64,000 nt of DNA from Flagellimonas sp. HMM57 (lineage in GTDB: Bacteria; Bacteroidota; Bacteroidia; Flavobacteriales; Flavobacteriaceae). The notes beneath the pieces were generated by a model, which searched no databases, had not been told where the DNA came from, and saw only the letters and a list, made by a program, of their open reading frames with translations. The stretch lies in the NCBI RefSeq assembly GCF_021390175.1, contig NZ_CP090004.1, positions 1,364,001 through 1,428,000 of the forward strand, written 5' to 3'. Below, one piece after another: positions 19,198-26,303 of this stretch (the first letter of the stretch is position 1; each line of letters begins with the position of its first letter). The position numbers and the translations under genes were made by a program.

Positions 19198-19890
19198 ATG
19201 AAAAAAGTCGTTGTATTGTTGTTAACGTTCGTATGCTTTACCGCTATTTCACAGACCAAAAACGAGCTTCTTGAACACTATCAGAATTTTTACAAAGAAA
19301 TGCGATTGCAAGGAGATGTCAATGGGGTAATCAATTCCTTGACACATCTTAATGTGCTCTCCCCTAGCAAAGAAAGAAAAGATACGTTGGCATTTGTCTA
19401 TATGAACAACAACCAGCATATGCAGGCATTGAACACTATTGGGATCGAGAAAAAAGATGACGATTCCGATTTGTCGGTACAAGTAAAGGCCGTTTCCTTA
19501 AAAGCATTAAATCAACCAAAAAGAGCATTGGAACATTTTGAAATACTGTTCAAACGTAAGCCTTCTGCCTATTTGGCCTATGAACTGGCAGACTTAAAAA
19601 TACAAACCGGAAATAACGAGGGTGCTTCCGTAAACATAGAGTACGGTATTGCCAATGCCAAGGACGACATGAAATATGCCTTTTATGAAAGACAACAACC
19701 CTACGAAGTCGCATTAAAAGCAGCATTTTATCATTTAAAGGGCCTTGTGGAATACAATAAGGACAAGACCAAAATAGACAGTGCCATTGCTTCTATTGAT
19801 GAAGCTTTAAAAATTGACCCCAATTTTAATCTGGCCAGTTTGAGCAAGCAAGCTTTGGAATCCAGAAAAGAAAAACCCGAAGGTCAATAA
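19198..19890 (+). CDS. Secreted TPR-like protein
   Basis: 230 aa with a signal peptide (MKKVVVLLLTFVCFTAISQT). The mature protein is alpha-helical and contains degenerate tetratricopeptide units: TLAFVYMNNNQHMQALNTIG, VKAVSLKALNQPKRALEHFEILFKRKPSAYLAYELADLKIQTGN and IDSAIASIDEALKIDPNFNLASL (each a helix pair with the usual A-x-x-A spacing). TPRs mediate protein contacts; partner unknown. It is convergent with the next gene. Confidence 0.78.
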   Translation: MKKVVVLLLTFVCFTAISQTKNELLEHYQNFYKEMRLQGDVNGVINSLTHLNVLSPSKERKDTLAFVYMNNNQHMQALNTIGIEKKDDDSDLSVQVKAVSLKALNQPKRALEHFEILFKRKPSAYLAYELADLKIQTGNNEGASVNIEYGIANAKDDMKYAFYERQQPYEVALKAAFYHLKGLVEYNKDKTKIDSAIASIDEALKIDPNFNLASLSKQALESRKEKPEGQ

Positions 19891-19906
19891 ATAAGAGTAT
19901 TCCAAA

Positions 19907-20407
19907 TCACTTTTGCTTTTTAAGTTCGATAAGCAATAGGCTGTCCTTTTCTTTTTTAATCTGGATAAGTTCTGAAACATTTTCATTGGGTACGGCAATG
20001 GAGAGCACGTAATGGGCAATTTTCCAATCACCGTTTATTTTCTTTACGACACCAGAACCTCGACACAGCTTCATTTGTGTATCCAACAGTTCGTCAAACC
20101 AAGCAATTTCATTAGAATCGTCAACATAGATATTTCGCTCGACCGCTGTAAAGTTCCAAGCTTTCCCTTTATCAAAATAAGGTTTTGAAAATGCTTTAAA
20201 GGCTTCGTTTTGCCAATTTTCCGTAGCATCTGTTCCAATAAAAACACCATCTTCGGTCATTTTATCAAAATAAGCATCAAAATCGGCACTGGCAGCAGCA
20301 AGATGCCATGCATTCAATACATTGTCAATACTACTTTTCTCATTGGTCTGTGCTTTTGCCATAAAGCCGCATATCAATACTACCAAGAAAGTGATGCTAT
20401 TCTTCAT
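19907..20407 (-). CDS. Secreted SnoaL/DUF4440-like protein
   Basis: 166 aa with a signal peptide ending FMAKAQ. The mature NTF2-like fold is suggested by VLNAWHLAAASADFDAYFDK, MTEDGVFIGTDATENWQNEA, FKAFSKPYFDKGKAWNF and the closing strand GDWKIAHYVLSIAVP. Similar proteins in Flavobacteriia are annotated as nuclear transport factor 2 family; ligand or activity unknown. Its start overlaps the end of the upstream lipoprotein gene by 11 bp, so the two form an operon. Confidence 0.8.
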   Translation of the reverse strand: MKNSITFLVVLICGFMAKAQTNEKSSIDNVLNAWHLAAASADFDAYFDKMTEDGVFIGTDATENWQNEAFKAFSKPYFDKGKAWNFTAVERNIYVDDSNEIAWFDELLDTQMKLCRGSGVVKKINGDWKIAHYVLSIAVPNENVSELIQIKKEKDSLLLIELKKQK

Positions 20408-20894
20408 CTAAAATTAGTTTTTTATCCAGAGGGTTGTTTACGATGACATTGAACTGATTCCGAAGTGCATTATAGGCTTCTATCATTTCTTTTGTAGGCT
20501 CTGCCGTATCATTTTTGCTCAGAATGGCCGCTTTTACCTTTATCATATACGTTTTTAGCACACGCTGTCGGCTTTTAATCTGAAGTTTATCGAACAGTTC
20601 TGGATAGGTTCCTTTTGCCAACAGCTTTTCTTTTTCGATAAGGTCGTCAATGGCCAAAAGCAAGTCTTCATCATTTTTTGCTTTGTAGAGCACATCAAAA
20701 CTGCTTGATAGTTCTTGGAATTCCGCCCACTCATCGACCATTGGGGTCGCTACCGAATTTATCGCTAGTTTTTTTGGCATTTTCTGATAGTTGAAAAACC
20801 GTTCTTCTTCCTGAATCTCTTCAGTACCATCACCACTATCCCTACATGCCGACAAGGACAATGCAATAACCAAAAGGTATGACAATTTTCGCAT
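20397..20894 (-). CDS. Hypothetical lipoprotein, 165 aa
   Basis: Signal peptide with lipobox SLSAC (Cys17) followed by RDSGDGTEEIQEEE, an acidic stretch. The rest is helical (EWAEFQELSSSFDVLYKAKN, DLLLAIDDLIEKEKLLAKG, LFDKLQIKSRQRVLKTYMIK). No domain family recognised. First gene of a two-gene operon with the SnoaL-like protein (11-bp overlap); divergent from threonine dehydrogenase. Confidence 0.7.
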   Translation of the reverse strand: MRKLSYLLVIALSLSACRDSGDGTEEIQEEERFFNYQKMPKKLAINSVATPMVDEWAEFQELSSSFDVLYKAKNDEDLLLAIDDLIEKEKLLAKGTYPELFDKLQIKSRQRVLKTYMIKVKAAILSKNDTAEPTKEMIEAYNALRNQFNVIVNNPLDKKLILDEE

Positions 20895-20958
20895 AAGCGA
20901 ATGTACAAATTTTAATAAAGGCTATCTTTATCGCCAAATTTTATTAACTCCAATTTAA

Positions 20959-21906
20959 ATGCAAAAATCCATTCTTATTCTTGGTGCATGTGGTCAGATA
21001 GGCACAGAACTCACTATTGAATTACGGGCCAGGTATGGTTCTGAAAACGTAGTCGCCAGTGATATTAGGGAAGGTGGTGAAAGCCTTATGCAGTCTGGGC
21101 CTTTTGAACTTTTGGACGCTACCAATTACGAAGCCATTGAAGATGTGGTGATGCATTACGAAATTGATGAAGTTTATCTCATGGCCGCTATGTTGAGTGC
21201 TACCGCGGAAAAATTTCCGATGCGCGCTTGGAACTTGAACATGAACTCGCTTTTTAATGTGCTCAACTTAGCAAAGGAGAAAAAGATAAGCAAGATTTTT
21301 TGGCCATCGAGCATAGCGGTCTTTGGACCCAATACCCCAAAAGAAAACACCATGCAAAGCACCATAATGGAACCTAGTACGGTGTACGGGATAAGCAAGC
21401 AATCCGGGGAGCGTTGGTGCGAGTATTATTTTAAGAAATTTGATGTGGATGTACGAAGTGTACGCTACCCTGGTCTAATTAGTTGGAAAACCATGCCCGG
21501 GGGCGGTACTACGGATTATGCTGTAGACATATACCATGAAGCCCTGAAAAAGGAGTCGTATGAATGTTTCTTGAACGAAGCTACTAAATTACCCATGATG
21601 TACATGGACGATGCCATACGGGCCACAATAAATTTGATGGAAAGTCCTTCCGAAAAACTTAGTGTTAGGTCTTCCTATAATTTAGGAAGCATGAGTTTTA
21701 CACCCAAAGAGGTTGCTCAAAACATCCGGAAGCATATCCCCAATTTTGAAATATCCTACAATCCTGATTTTCGCCAGCAAATTGCTGATTCTTGGCCCAG
21801 TAGTATTGATGATAGTGCTGCCAAAAGGGATTGGAACTGGCAACCTGAATTTGATTTGGAAAAAACTACGGAAGAGATGTTGGATAATTTAAAGGATACA
21901 GTTTAG
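20959..21906 (+). CDS. tdh: L-threonine 3-dehydrogenase, SDR type
   Basis: NAD-dependent enzyme of 315 aa oxidising L-threonine to 2-amino-3-ketobutyrate, first step of threonine catabolism to glycine and acetyl-CoA. It belongs to the UDP-galactose-epimerase-like group, not the zinc MDR Tdh. Evidence: ILILGACGQIGTELTIELRA (GxxGxxG), IFWPSSIAVFGP, YGISKQSGERWCEYYF (YxxxK) and the diagnostic RYPGLISWKTMPGGGTTDYA plus YECFLNEATKLPMMYMDDAI. Length and motifs match well-studied bacterial SDR-type Tdh. No kbl (2-amino-3-ketobutyrate ligase) gene is adjacent. Confidence 0.9.
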   Translation: MQKSILILGACGQIGTELTIELRARYGSENVVASDIREGGESLMQSGPFELLDATNYEAIEDVVMHYEIDEVYLMAAMLSATAEKFPMRAWNLNMNSLFNVLNLAKEKKISKIFWPSSIAVFGPNTPKENTMQSTIMEPSTVYGISKQSGERWCEYYFKKFDVDVRSVRYPGLISWKTMPGGGTTDYAVDIYHEALKKESYECFLNEATKLPMMYMDDAIRATINLMESPSEKLSVRSSYNLGSMSFTPKEVAQNIRKHIPNFEISYNPDFRQQIADSWPSSIDDSAAKRDWNWQPEFDLEKTTEEMLDNLKDTV

Positions 21907-21910
21907 TTCC

Positions 21911-22210
21911 TTATTCTTCTTCGGATTCAGCAAAATCTGCATTGGGAAAATCTTCCATATCCCCTGCATCGGAAACCTCGGTATCATCATCAAAATTGGC
22001 CATGCTACGCTCTAGTTTTGAACTTATTTTGACCAGATACTTGGTGTCGTCCTTGCAAACTTCAACAGCTTCGATGGCTTCTCCTTTCAGGTTTTTAAAA
22101 TTGATGATATCGCTGTCACCATATCCGTCTGGATACCGTTCTACCAAAAGTTTCAGTACTTCTGGGGTCAGTTTTTTATAATCGACAATTACTCGTTTGG
22201 GGTTATTCAT
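21911..22210 (-). CDS. Conserved small acidic protein
   Basis: 99 aa, start ATG at 22210 (MNNPKRVIVDYKKLTPEVLK); an upstream in-frame start would add only eight residues. A folded part, LLVERYPDGYGDSDIINFKN, is followed by LVKISSKLERS and a highly acidic tail (DDDTEVSDAGDMEDFPNADF). I recognise the general type as a conserved Bacteroidota hypothetical with an acidic tail; function unknown. Convergent with tdh, 4 bp apart. Confidence 0.7.
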   Translation of the reverse strand: MNNPKRVIVDYKKLTPEVLKLLVERYPDGYGDSDIINFKNLKGEAIEAVEVCKDDTKYLVKISSKLERSMANFDDDTEVSDAGDMEDFPNADFAESEEE

Positions 22211-22282
22211 GTTCAGAGCATAGCAATAAATCAACTTGAAATTAGAACAAAAACGATATAACTGGAAATTTTTTATGAAACT

Positions 22283-22711
22283 TTACGCATTGTTAATATC
22301 TGATTTGCCGCCTGTTTTTTTCAAGAGCCTTATTTGATGGATTTCCACACCTTTGTCAATAGGTTTGAGCATATCGTACATATTTAAAGCCACAACACTT
22401 GCGCCGTGCATGGCCTCTACCTCGACACCTGTTTTGTAGAACGTCTTCACCAAGACCTTTACCGTAATATCCAGTTCATTGATTTCATAATCAATGCTAC
22501 AATGTTCAACGGGCAAAGGATGACAGTCCGGTAACAAATCGGCTGTTTTTTTCACTCCTAAAAAACCCGCCGCCCTACTCATTGAAAACACATCTCCTTT
22601 TGGAACCGCACCTTTTTTAATGGCATCAATAGTAACGGTAGAACTTACTTTAACAATAGCTTGTGCAATGGCAGTTCTATGGGTAGGTTGCTTTTGTGTA
22701 ATGTCTACCAT
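22283..22711 (-). CDS. moaC: Cyclic pyranopterin monophosphate synthase MoaC
   Basis: 142-aa enzyme of molybdenum cofactor synthesis, converting the MoaA product to cyclic pyranopterin monophosphate. Motifs: KGDVFSMSRAAGFLGVKKTA, LLPDCHPLPVEHCSIDY (conserved CHPLP), VEVEAMHGASVVALNMYDML, KPIDKGVEIHQIRLLKKTGG. The catalytic Asp and Lys of the YDMxKxxxK segment are present. It is shorter than many MoaC at the N-terminus but retains the active-site region. It follows moaE by 3 bp. Confidence 0.93.
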   Translation of the reverse strand: MVDITQKQPTHRTAIAQAIVKVSSTVTIDAIKKGAVPKGDVFSMSRAAGFLGVKKTADLLPDCHPLPVEHCSIDYEINELDITVKVLVKTFYKTGVEVEAMHGASVVALNMYDMLKPIDKGVEIHQIRLLKKTGGKSDINNA

Positions 22712-22714
22712 AAT

Positions 22715-23155
22715 CTAAGTATTTACTTTCCATTGGTACGAATCGTCCTCAAAAAGCTCTTTTCCAAAGACGGGCACATGCGCCTTGATTTCCTCTACGA
22801 CATATTCAAGTGCCTCAAACGCTACCCTACGGTGCGGGGAGGAAACAAAAACAAAGAGACACAACTCACCCACCCCAACTTTTCCCAAACTATGGTAGAT
22901 ATGCATACAGGTAATATCAAACTTTGAAAAGGTGGTTTCTTTAATATCATGAAATTTTTTGTTCGCCATTTCTTCGTAAGCGTTGTATTCAATGGCACTT
23001 ACTGCTTTTCCATCTATGTCATCGGCCCGTACTTGCCCCAAAAAAATATCGTGAGCCCCTATTTGGGTTTTTGATTGGTGTTTGGCAATGGAATCAGCGA
23101 TAAAGTTGGGACTTATGGCGCCTTCCACGAATACGTTCTTAATTTTCGTTTTCAT
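22715..23155 (-). CDS. moaE: Molybdopterin synthase large subunit MoaE
   Basis: 146-aa large subunit that, with thiocarboxylated MoaD, inserts sulfur into cyclic pyranopterin monophosphate to make molybdopterin. Motifs: HDIFLGQVRADDIDGKAV, SAIEYNAYEEMANKKFHDI, MHIYHSLGKVGVGELCLFVF, SSPHRRVAFEALEYVVEEIK and the catalytic-lysine region VPVFGKELFEDDSYQWK. Cotranscribed with moaC (3-bp gap). The other genes expected of the pathway (moaA, moaD, moeA) are not in the window. Confidence 0.93.
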   Translation of the reverse strand: MKTKIKNVFVEGAISPNFIADSIAKHQSKTQIGAHDIFLGQVRADDIDGKAVSAIEYNAYEEMANKKFHDIKETTFSKFDITCMHIYHSLGKVGVGELCLFVFVSSPHRRVAFEALEYVVEEIKAHVPVFGKELFEDDSYQWKVNT

Positions 23156-23304
23156 AAAACCAATTTACACTAAAATAATTAAGAAAAAATGAAAAGATAC
23201 AATTTGTATCCCTTGTAAAAGATTGTTTGTTTGGTAAGTTTTGTATGCAGTATCTTTTTTAATATCGTATAAGATAAATCCTATAGATTGTGACACCTAT
23301 TATT

Positions 23305-23312
23305 TATATTTG
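23305..23312 (+). promoter_or_regulatory. Bacteroidota -7 box for the fibre-like gene
   Basis: TATATTTG, exact TAnnTTTG, 70 bp upstream of the ATG at 23383. No clear -33 box at standard spacing, so tentative. Confidence 0.35.
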
Positions 23313-23382
23313 TAATATAGCACACTTATAGCCTTACACTGTAGCTAGTGAACATAACCCGAAATTCGATTAAATAAATACA

Positions 23383-24294
23383 ATGAAAACATTACTGTTT
23401 TTTTCAACCGCTATACTATTTTGTTCCCAGTTGCAATCTCAATGGACGAGTTCTGGGAACAATTATACTACAGGGCAATTAGCCATTGGAGCATCACAAA
23501 CGTGGGCTCCAATAACCATTACTTCCGTTTCGAATGCCACAAAAAATGAAGGTGTTTCCTTGGCTTTTGACGGAACCGACCATTCTGAAATGGGTTATCG
23601 GTTCAAGGTTGATGGTGCCAACTATTATCAAGTCATGTATAACGGATTGGCCATTAATTGGAAGCACTATGAAGCAGATGACTATGTAACAAAACTATCA
23701 TTAACAAACTCTGGTTCACTTGGCATAGGAACGTCTGATCCTTCAGCAGAACTTGAAGTAAAATCAGTAGCCGATGACAATGCCGAGATACACATCAATT
23801 CCTCTACGAACGGAAGACCATCAATTATCAGATTTCAAGATGCGGGAACCGATACTTGGGGACTCTTGTCCCATTATCCACATCAAGATAAACTAAGTGT
23901 ATATAATTATCACAATGGTTCAAATGCCATGGTTTTTGATAGCAACGGCAATATTGGAATAGGAACAACCACTCCAGATACGCGACTTGCCGTAAACGGC
24001 AACATCCACACTAAAGAAGTAAAAGTGGATTTAATCGGCTGGCCCGATTTTGTCTTTGAAAACAACTACGAACTACCAACATTACAAGAAGTAGAAGCGC
24101 ACATTGCCCACAAAGGACATCTACAGGATATTCCCAGTGCGAAGGAAGTGGAAGAAAATGGTGTTCATTTAGGTGAGATGAATGCAAAACTCCTGCAAAA
24201 AATCGAGGAGCTTATGTTGTATACGATTCAGCAACAAAAAGAGATAGAACGGTTAAGCGAGGAAGTTCTGGTATTAAAGTCCAAAGGAAAGTAA
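23383..24294 (+). CDS. Tail-fibre-like surface protein (paralogue 5)
   Basis: 303 aa with a signal peptide (MKTLLFFSTAILFCSQLQSQ). Two GIGT motifs (SGSLGIGTSDPSAELEV and NGNIGIGTTTPDTRLAV) flank a variable middle. The constant C-terminus follows: KEVKVDLIGWPDFVFENNYE, LPTLQEVEAHIAHKGHLQDI, PSAKEVEENGVHLGEMNAKL and a coiled coil (LLQKIEELMLYTIQQQKEIE). This constant module is shared with the four genes at 33.4-36.8 kb. Such Bacteroidota proteins resemble phage tail-fibre shafts and probably trimerise at the surface; receptor unknown. It lies alone on the plus strand at the far side of the RHS island. Confidence 0.75.
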   Translation: MKTLLFFSTAILFCSQLQSQWTSSGNNYTTGQLAIGASQTWAPITITSVSNATKNEGVSLAFDGTDHSEMGYRFKVDGANYYQVMYNGLAINWKHYEADDYVTKLSLTNSGSLGIGTSDPSAELEVKSVADDNAEIHINSSTNGRPSIIRFQDAGTDTWGLLSHYPHQDKLSVYNYHNGSNAMVFDSNGNIGIGTTTPDTRLAVNGNIHTKEVKVDLIGWPDFVFENNYELPTLQEVEAHIAHKGHLQDIPSAKEVEENGVHLGEMNAKLLQKIEELMLYTIQQQKEIERLSEEVLVLKSKGK

Positions 24295-24840
24295 GTTTGG
24301 ACAGCTCAAAAAATAAACTGAGCTTGCTGAAGTAAACTGGCGGGAGCGGGGAATGTTATCAGATTTGTATCCAAATAAAATAATATCAAAATCATTTGAT
24401 TTAAATAAAAAAGAAGAAAACGAGGGTATATCCTCAAAATCTGTTATCTGTGATTTTAAATTTTCAGGTACTACATAGTTTAAATCACTTTCTTTTCTAT
24501 CTGGACCATGTAGGCAACAAATATAAATTTCTTCCTCTGGAAGATACTTAATTGAATAACCAAAGTTCAAAATCTTAGCTTCATCTTCCTTCAAAACCAT
24601 ATTTGTTTCGAGCCATGATTTCATTTTTTCAAATTCACTTTTATTCAATATTTCAGAATCATTCTCAAGGTTTTTATCTAAATATGAGAGAGTATATCTA
24701 CCAAGACCATCAGAAAGATTCTTCAAAATTTCTTCGTCAAAAAATTGATCATAAAGAGAATACTTATTGTAACAAAAAATAGAAATTAGAATTAAAACAA
24801 CTATTGAAGCTATAAGTTTAATTTTTCCAAGGATTTTCAT
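24274..24840 (-). CDS. Orphan immunity-like membrane protein
   Basis: 188 aa: one N-terminal helix (KLIASIVVLILISIFCYN), then a soluble acidic domain with Cys-Cys (EEIYICCLHGPDRKESDLNY). No known family. Its ATG lies inside the last codons of the upstream toxin-tip fragment, the usual overlap of polymorphic toxin and immunity genes, so an orphan immunity protein is inferred. The last 30 or so codons are read through a REP half-palindrome (24333-24351) and the antisense end of the fibre gene, so the natural C-terminus was probably replaced; the protein may be truncated or non-functional. Confidence 0.5.
   Translation of the reverse strand: MKILGKIKLIASIVVLILISIFCYNKYSLYDQFFDEEILKNLSDGLGRYTLSYLDKNLENDSEILNKSEFEKMKSWLETNMVLKEDEAKILNFGYSIKYLPEEEIYICCLHGPDRKESDLNYVVPENLKSQITDFEDIPSFSSFLFKSNDFDIILFGYKSDNIPRSRQFTSASSVYFLSCPNLLSFGL
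24333..24351 (+). repeat. REP half-element
   Basis: TAAACTGGCGGGAGCGGGG, identical over 19 nt to the right half of the full REP at 25711-25742, including the GGAG tetranucleotide. The left arm of the hairpin is missing here. Confidence 0.7.
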
Positions 24841-25021
24841 ATTGAGGCTGATTTTGTATGTGGTATTTTAAATACCATGTCTCTACTTGTTTAAATACTG
24901 ATGCATCGTCAAAGTAGACTCCAAGAACAGGTACATCGGTGCCTACTTGTGTATTTGTTATTGCAAAATATTGTCCTTTTAGGCCCCGGCTACCGCCAGT
25001 TTGCAACTGGTGGCCAAACAA
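24818..25021 (-). pseudogene. Orphan C-terminal toxin-tip fragment
   Basis: 67-codon open frame with no ATG (best start TTG). The first 16 residues are encoded by the REP palindrome at 24982-25014, so they are not native. The remaining 50 residues (GQYFAITNTQVGTDVPVLGV, YFDDASVFKQVETWYLKYHI and QNQPQYENPWKN) look like the end of a folded domain. Its stop codon overlaps the start of the orphan immunity gene by 23 bp. The most economical reading is the 3' remnant of a displaced RHS toxin tip, cut off by the REP/RAYT insertion. Toxin class not recognised. Confidence 0.45.
24982..25014 (-). repeat. REP palindrome, left copy
   Basis: Hairpin-forming element with stem CCAGTT/AACTGG around a TGC loop and, on the minus strand, the foot GGTAGCCGGGG containing GTAG. 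It is inverted relative to the copy at 25711-25742, and the two bracket the RAYT gene. Confidence 0.75.
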
Positions 25022-25032
25022 TATAAAATAAA

Positions 25033-25590
25033 TCAGCCCAAAAAACCAATGGTATCGATTTCCATCACCGTATGGTCTCCTGCAAAATTTCTTGCGCTGC
25101 TGTACTTCCAGTCAGCCGACATGGTCACAAAACCTGATACAACTGGATTATTGTGAACATAATCGATTTTTTGCCCAATGATCTTTGCACTCCATAAGGC
25201 GATGGGATTGTTATGGTGCTGCCAGAACTGATACTTCACAATATTGCCTTTCTTTTTACCGGCCCGCCCAAACATCCAAAGCAACCATTCTTTCCTGCTT
25301 TCTTGAGGGTTTTCCTCAATTGTACGTATCACTTTCCTTGAAGTAAACCTCTTGAAATCGCGCAATACTCCCGAAGGATCTTCCCTTGTCGAACGGAATA
25401 TGAAATGGACATGGCTGGGCATAAAGCAGTAGGCATAGACTTCCATTCCTTTATTCATCCTACAATATTGTAAGCTTTCCACAAGAATGTCCAGATACAG
25501 CTGTCGCGTAAAAACGTCTATCCAGTACACCGTGGCAAACGATACAAAGTAAGCACCGGCCTTATTATGAAACTTATAGTTCCTGCTCAT
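25033..25590 (-). CDS. REP-associated tyrosine transposase (RAYT)
   Basis: 185-aa Y1 transposase of the IS200/IS605-related RAYT group. The HUH motif is seen in YAYCFMPSHVHFIFRST (HVH), with the catalytic Tyr in GQKIDYVHNNPVVSGF, and the RAYT-typical VSFATVYWIDVFTRQ and WLLWMFGRAGKK segments. ATG at 25590 (MSRNYKFHNKAGAYFVSF) is chosen because it starts at the conserved RAYT N-terminus; upstream in-frame residues are not family-like. RAYTs are single-copy, domesticated transposases that recognise REP hairpins through a GTAG/GGAG foot. Both neighbouring palindromes carry this foot, so the substrate is next door. Confidence 0.93.
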   Translation of the reverse strand: MSRNYKFHNKAGAYFVSFATVYWIDVFTRQLYLDILVESLQYCRMNKGMEVYAYCFMPSHVHFIFRSTREDPSGVLRDFKRFTSRKVIRTIEENPQESRKEWLLWMFGRAGKKKGNIVKYQFWQHHNNPIALWSAKIIGQKIDYVHNNPVVSGFVTMSADWKYSSARNFAGDHTVMEIDTIGFLG

Positions 25591-25710
25591 AAAGCAAGAA
25601 TAACATATCCGCCGTATGAATAGTTTACAGAATGGACGGATGCGCTGTTTGAATTGACAAAACACCAATACATAAAACTAGATTGGTTCTCGTGTTGCTT
25701 ACTCATATCT

Positions 25711-25742
25711 GCCACCAGTTATAAACTGGCGGGAGCGGGGGG
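25711..25742 (+). repeat. REP palindrome, right copy
   Basis: CCACCAGTT-ATA-AACTGGCGG hairpin with the foot GGGAGCGGGG (GGAG). Inverted relative to the copy at 24982-25014. It lies about 120 bp upstream of the RAYT start codon on the transposase's strand. Confidence 0.75.
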
Positions 25743-25772
25743 ATAGTAATACTAAAATCATTATTAAATCAC

Positions 25773-26303
25773 TCACTTTCTCAATTTACTCAACCAATTA
25801 GAAGAATCTGGTTTCTTATTCAGTTCATGAAACTGATATGTCATCGGTATATCATATTCAATATCAGGTTGGGAGTCTACAAGACTCCTAGTTCTTATAT
25901 GTTTTAACGTTCTTTCATCTACTATTAAAAATGTATCTTCGAATACAAATAGTTTTGAAAATCCTGCTTTTCCAAAATGTTGTATTTTTAAAGAATCTTC
26001 ATAAAATTTGCTCACTCCCCACATACTACTTTTTAAATCAGTTCCTTTTTCAAAGTTGTTAAATAAGAATTTAGCGTCATAATTCTCTTTATTGAAAAAT
26101 AAAACAGAATTATCTTCGTAAAGAATAAAGGCAATATTACTTTTTCCCTTTAAAGACACATGATAAAAACCTTGAATTCTGGGGATTCCGTTATAAGAAC
26201 CTCCTTCTTTGTGCAAAAAAGTCATTTTTCCTACTGGATATCTACTTGCACAACTTAGTACTATGATTGCGATTACAATCAAAAATGCAAATTTATTTAC
26301 CAT
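25773..26303 (-). CDS. Lipoprotein, candidate immunity protein to the RHS toxin
   Basis: 176 aa. Signal with lipobox AIIVLSC (Cys18), then an all-beta-looking domain (KMTFLHKEGGSYNGIPRIQG, FYHVSLKGKSNIAFILYEDN) and a WGVSKFYEDSLKIQ segment. No family recognised. Its ATG overlaps the RHS stop by 7 bp, so it is the direct downstream partner of the toxin tip. That position is where cognate immunity genes lie in polymorphic toxin loci; lipid anchoring would suit neutralising a toxin that acts in or from the envelope. Immunity function is inference from position only. Confidence 0.6.
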   Translation of the reverse strand: MVNKFAFLIVIAIIVLSCASRYPVGKMTFLHKEGGSYNGIPRIQGFYHVSLKGKSNIAFILYEDNSVLFFNKENYDAKFLFNNFEKGTDLKSSMWGVSKFYEDSLKIQHFGKAGFSKLFVFEDTFLIVDERTLKHIRTRSLVDSQPDIEYDIPMTYQFHELNKKPDSSNWLSKLRK

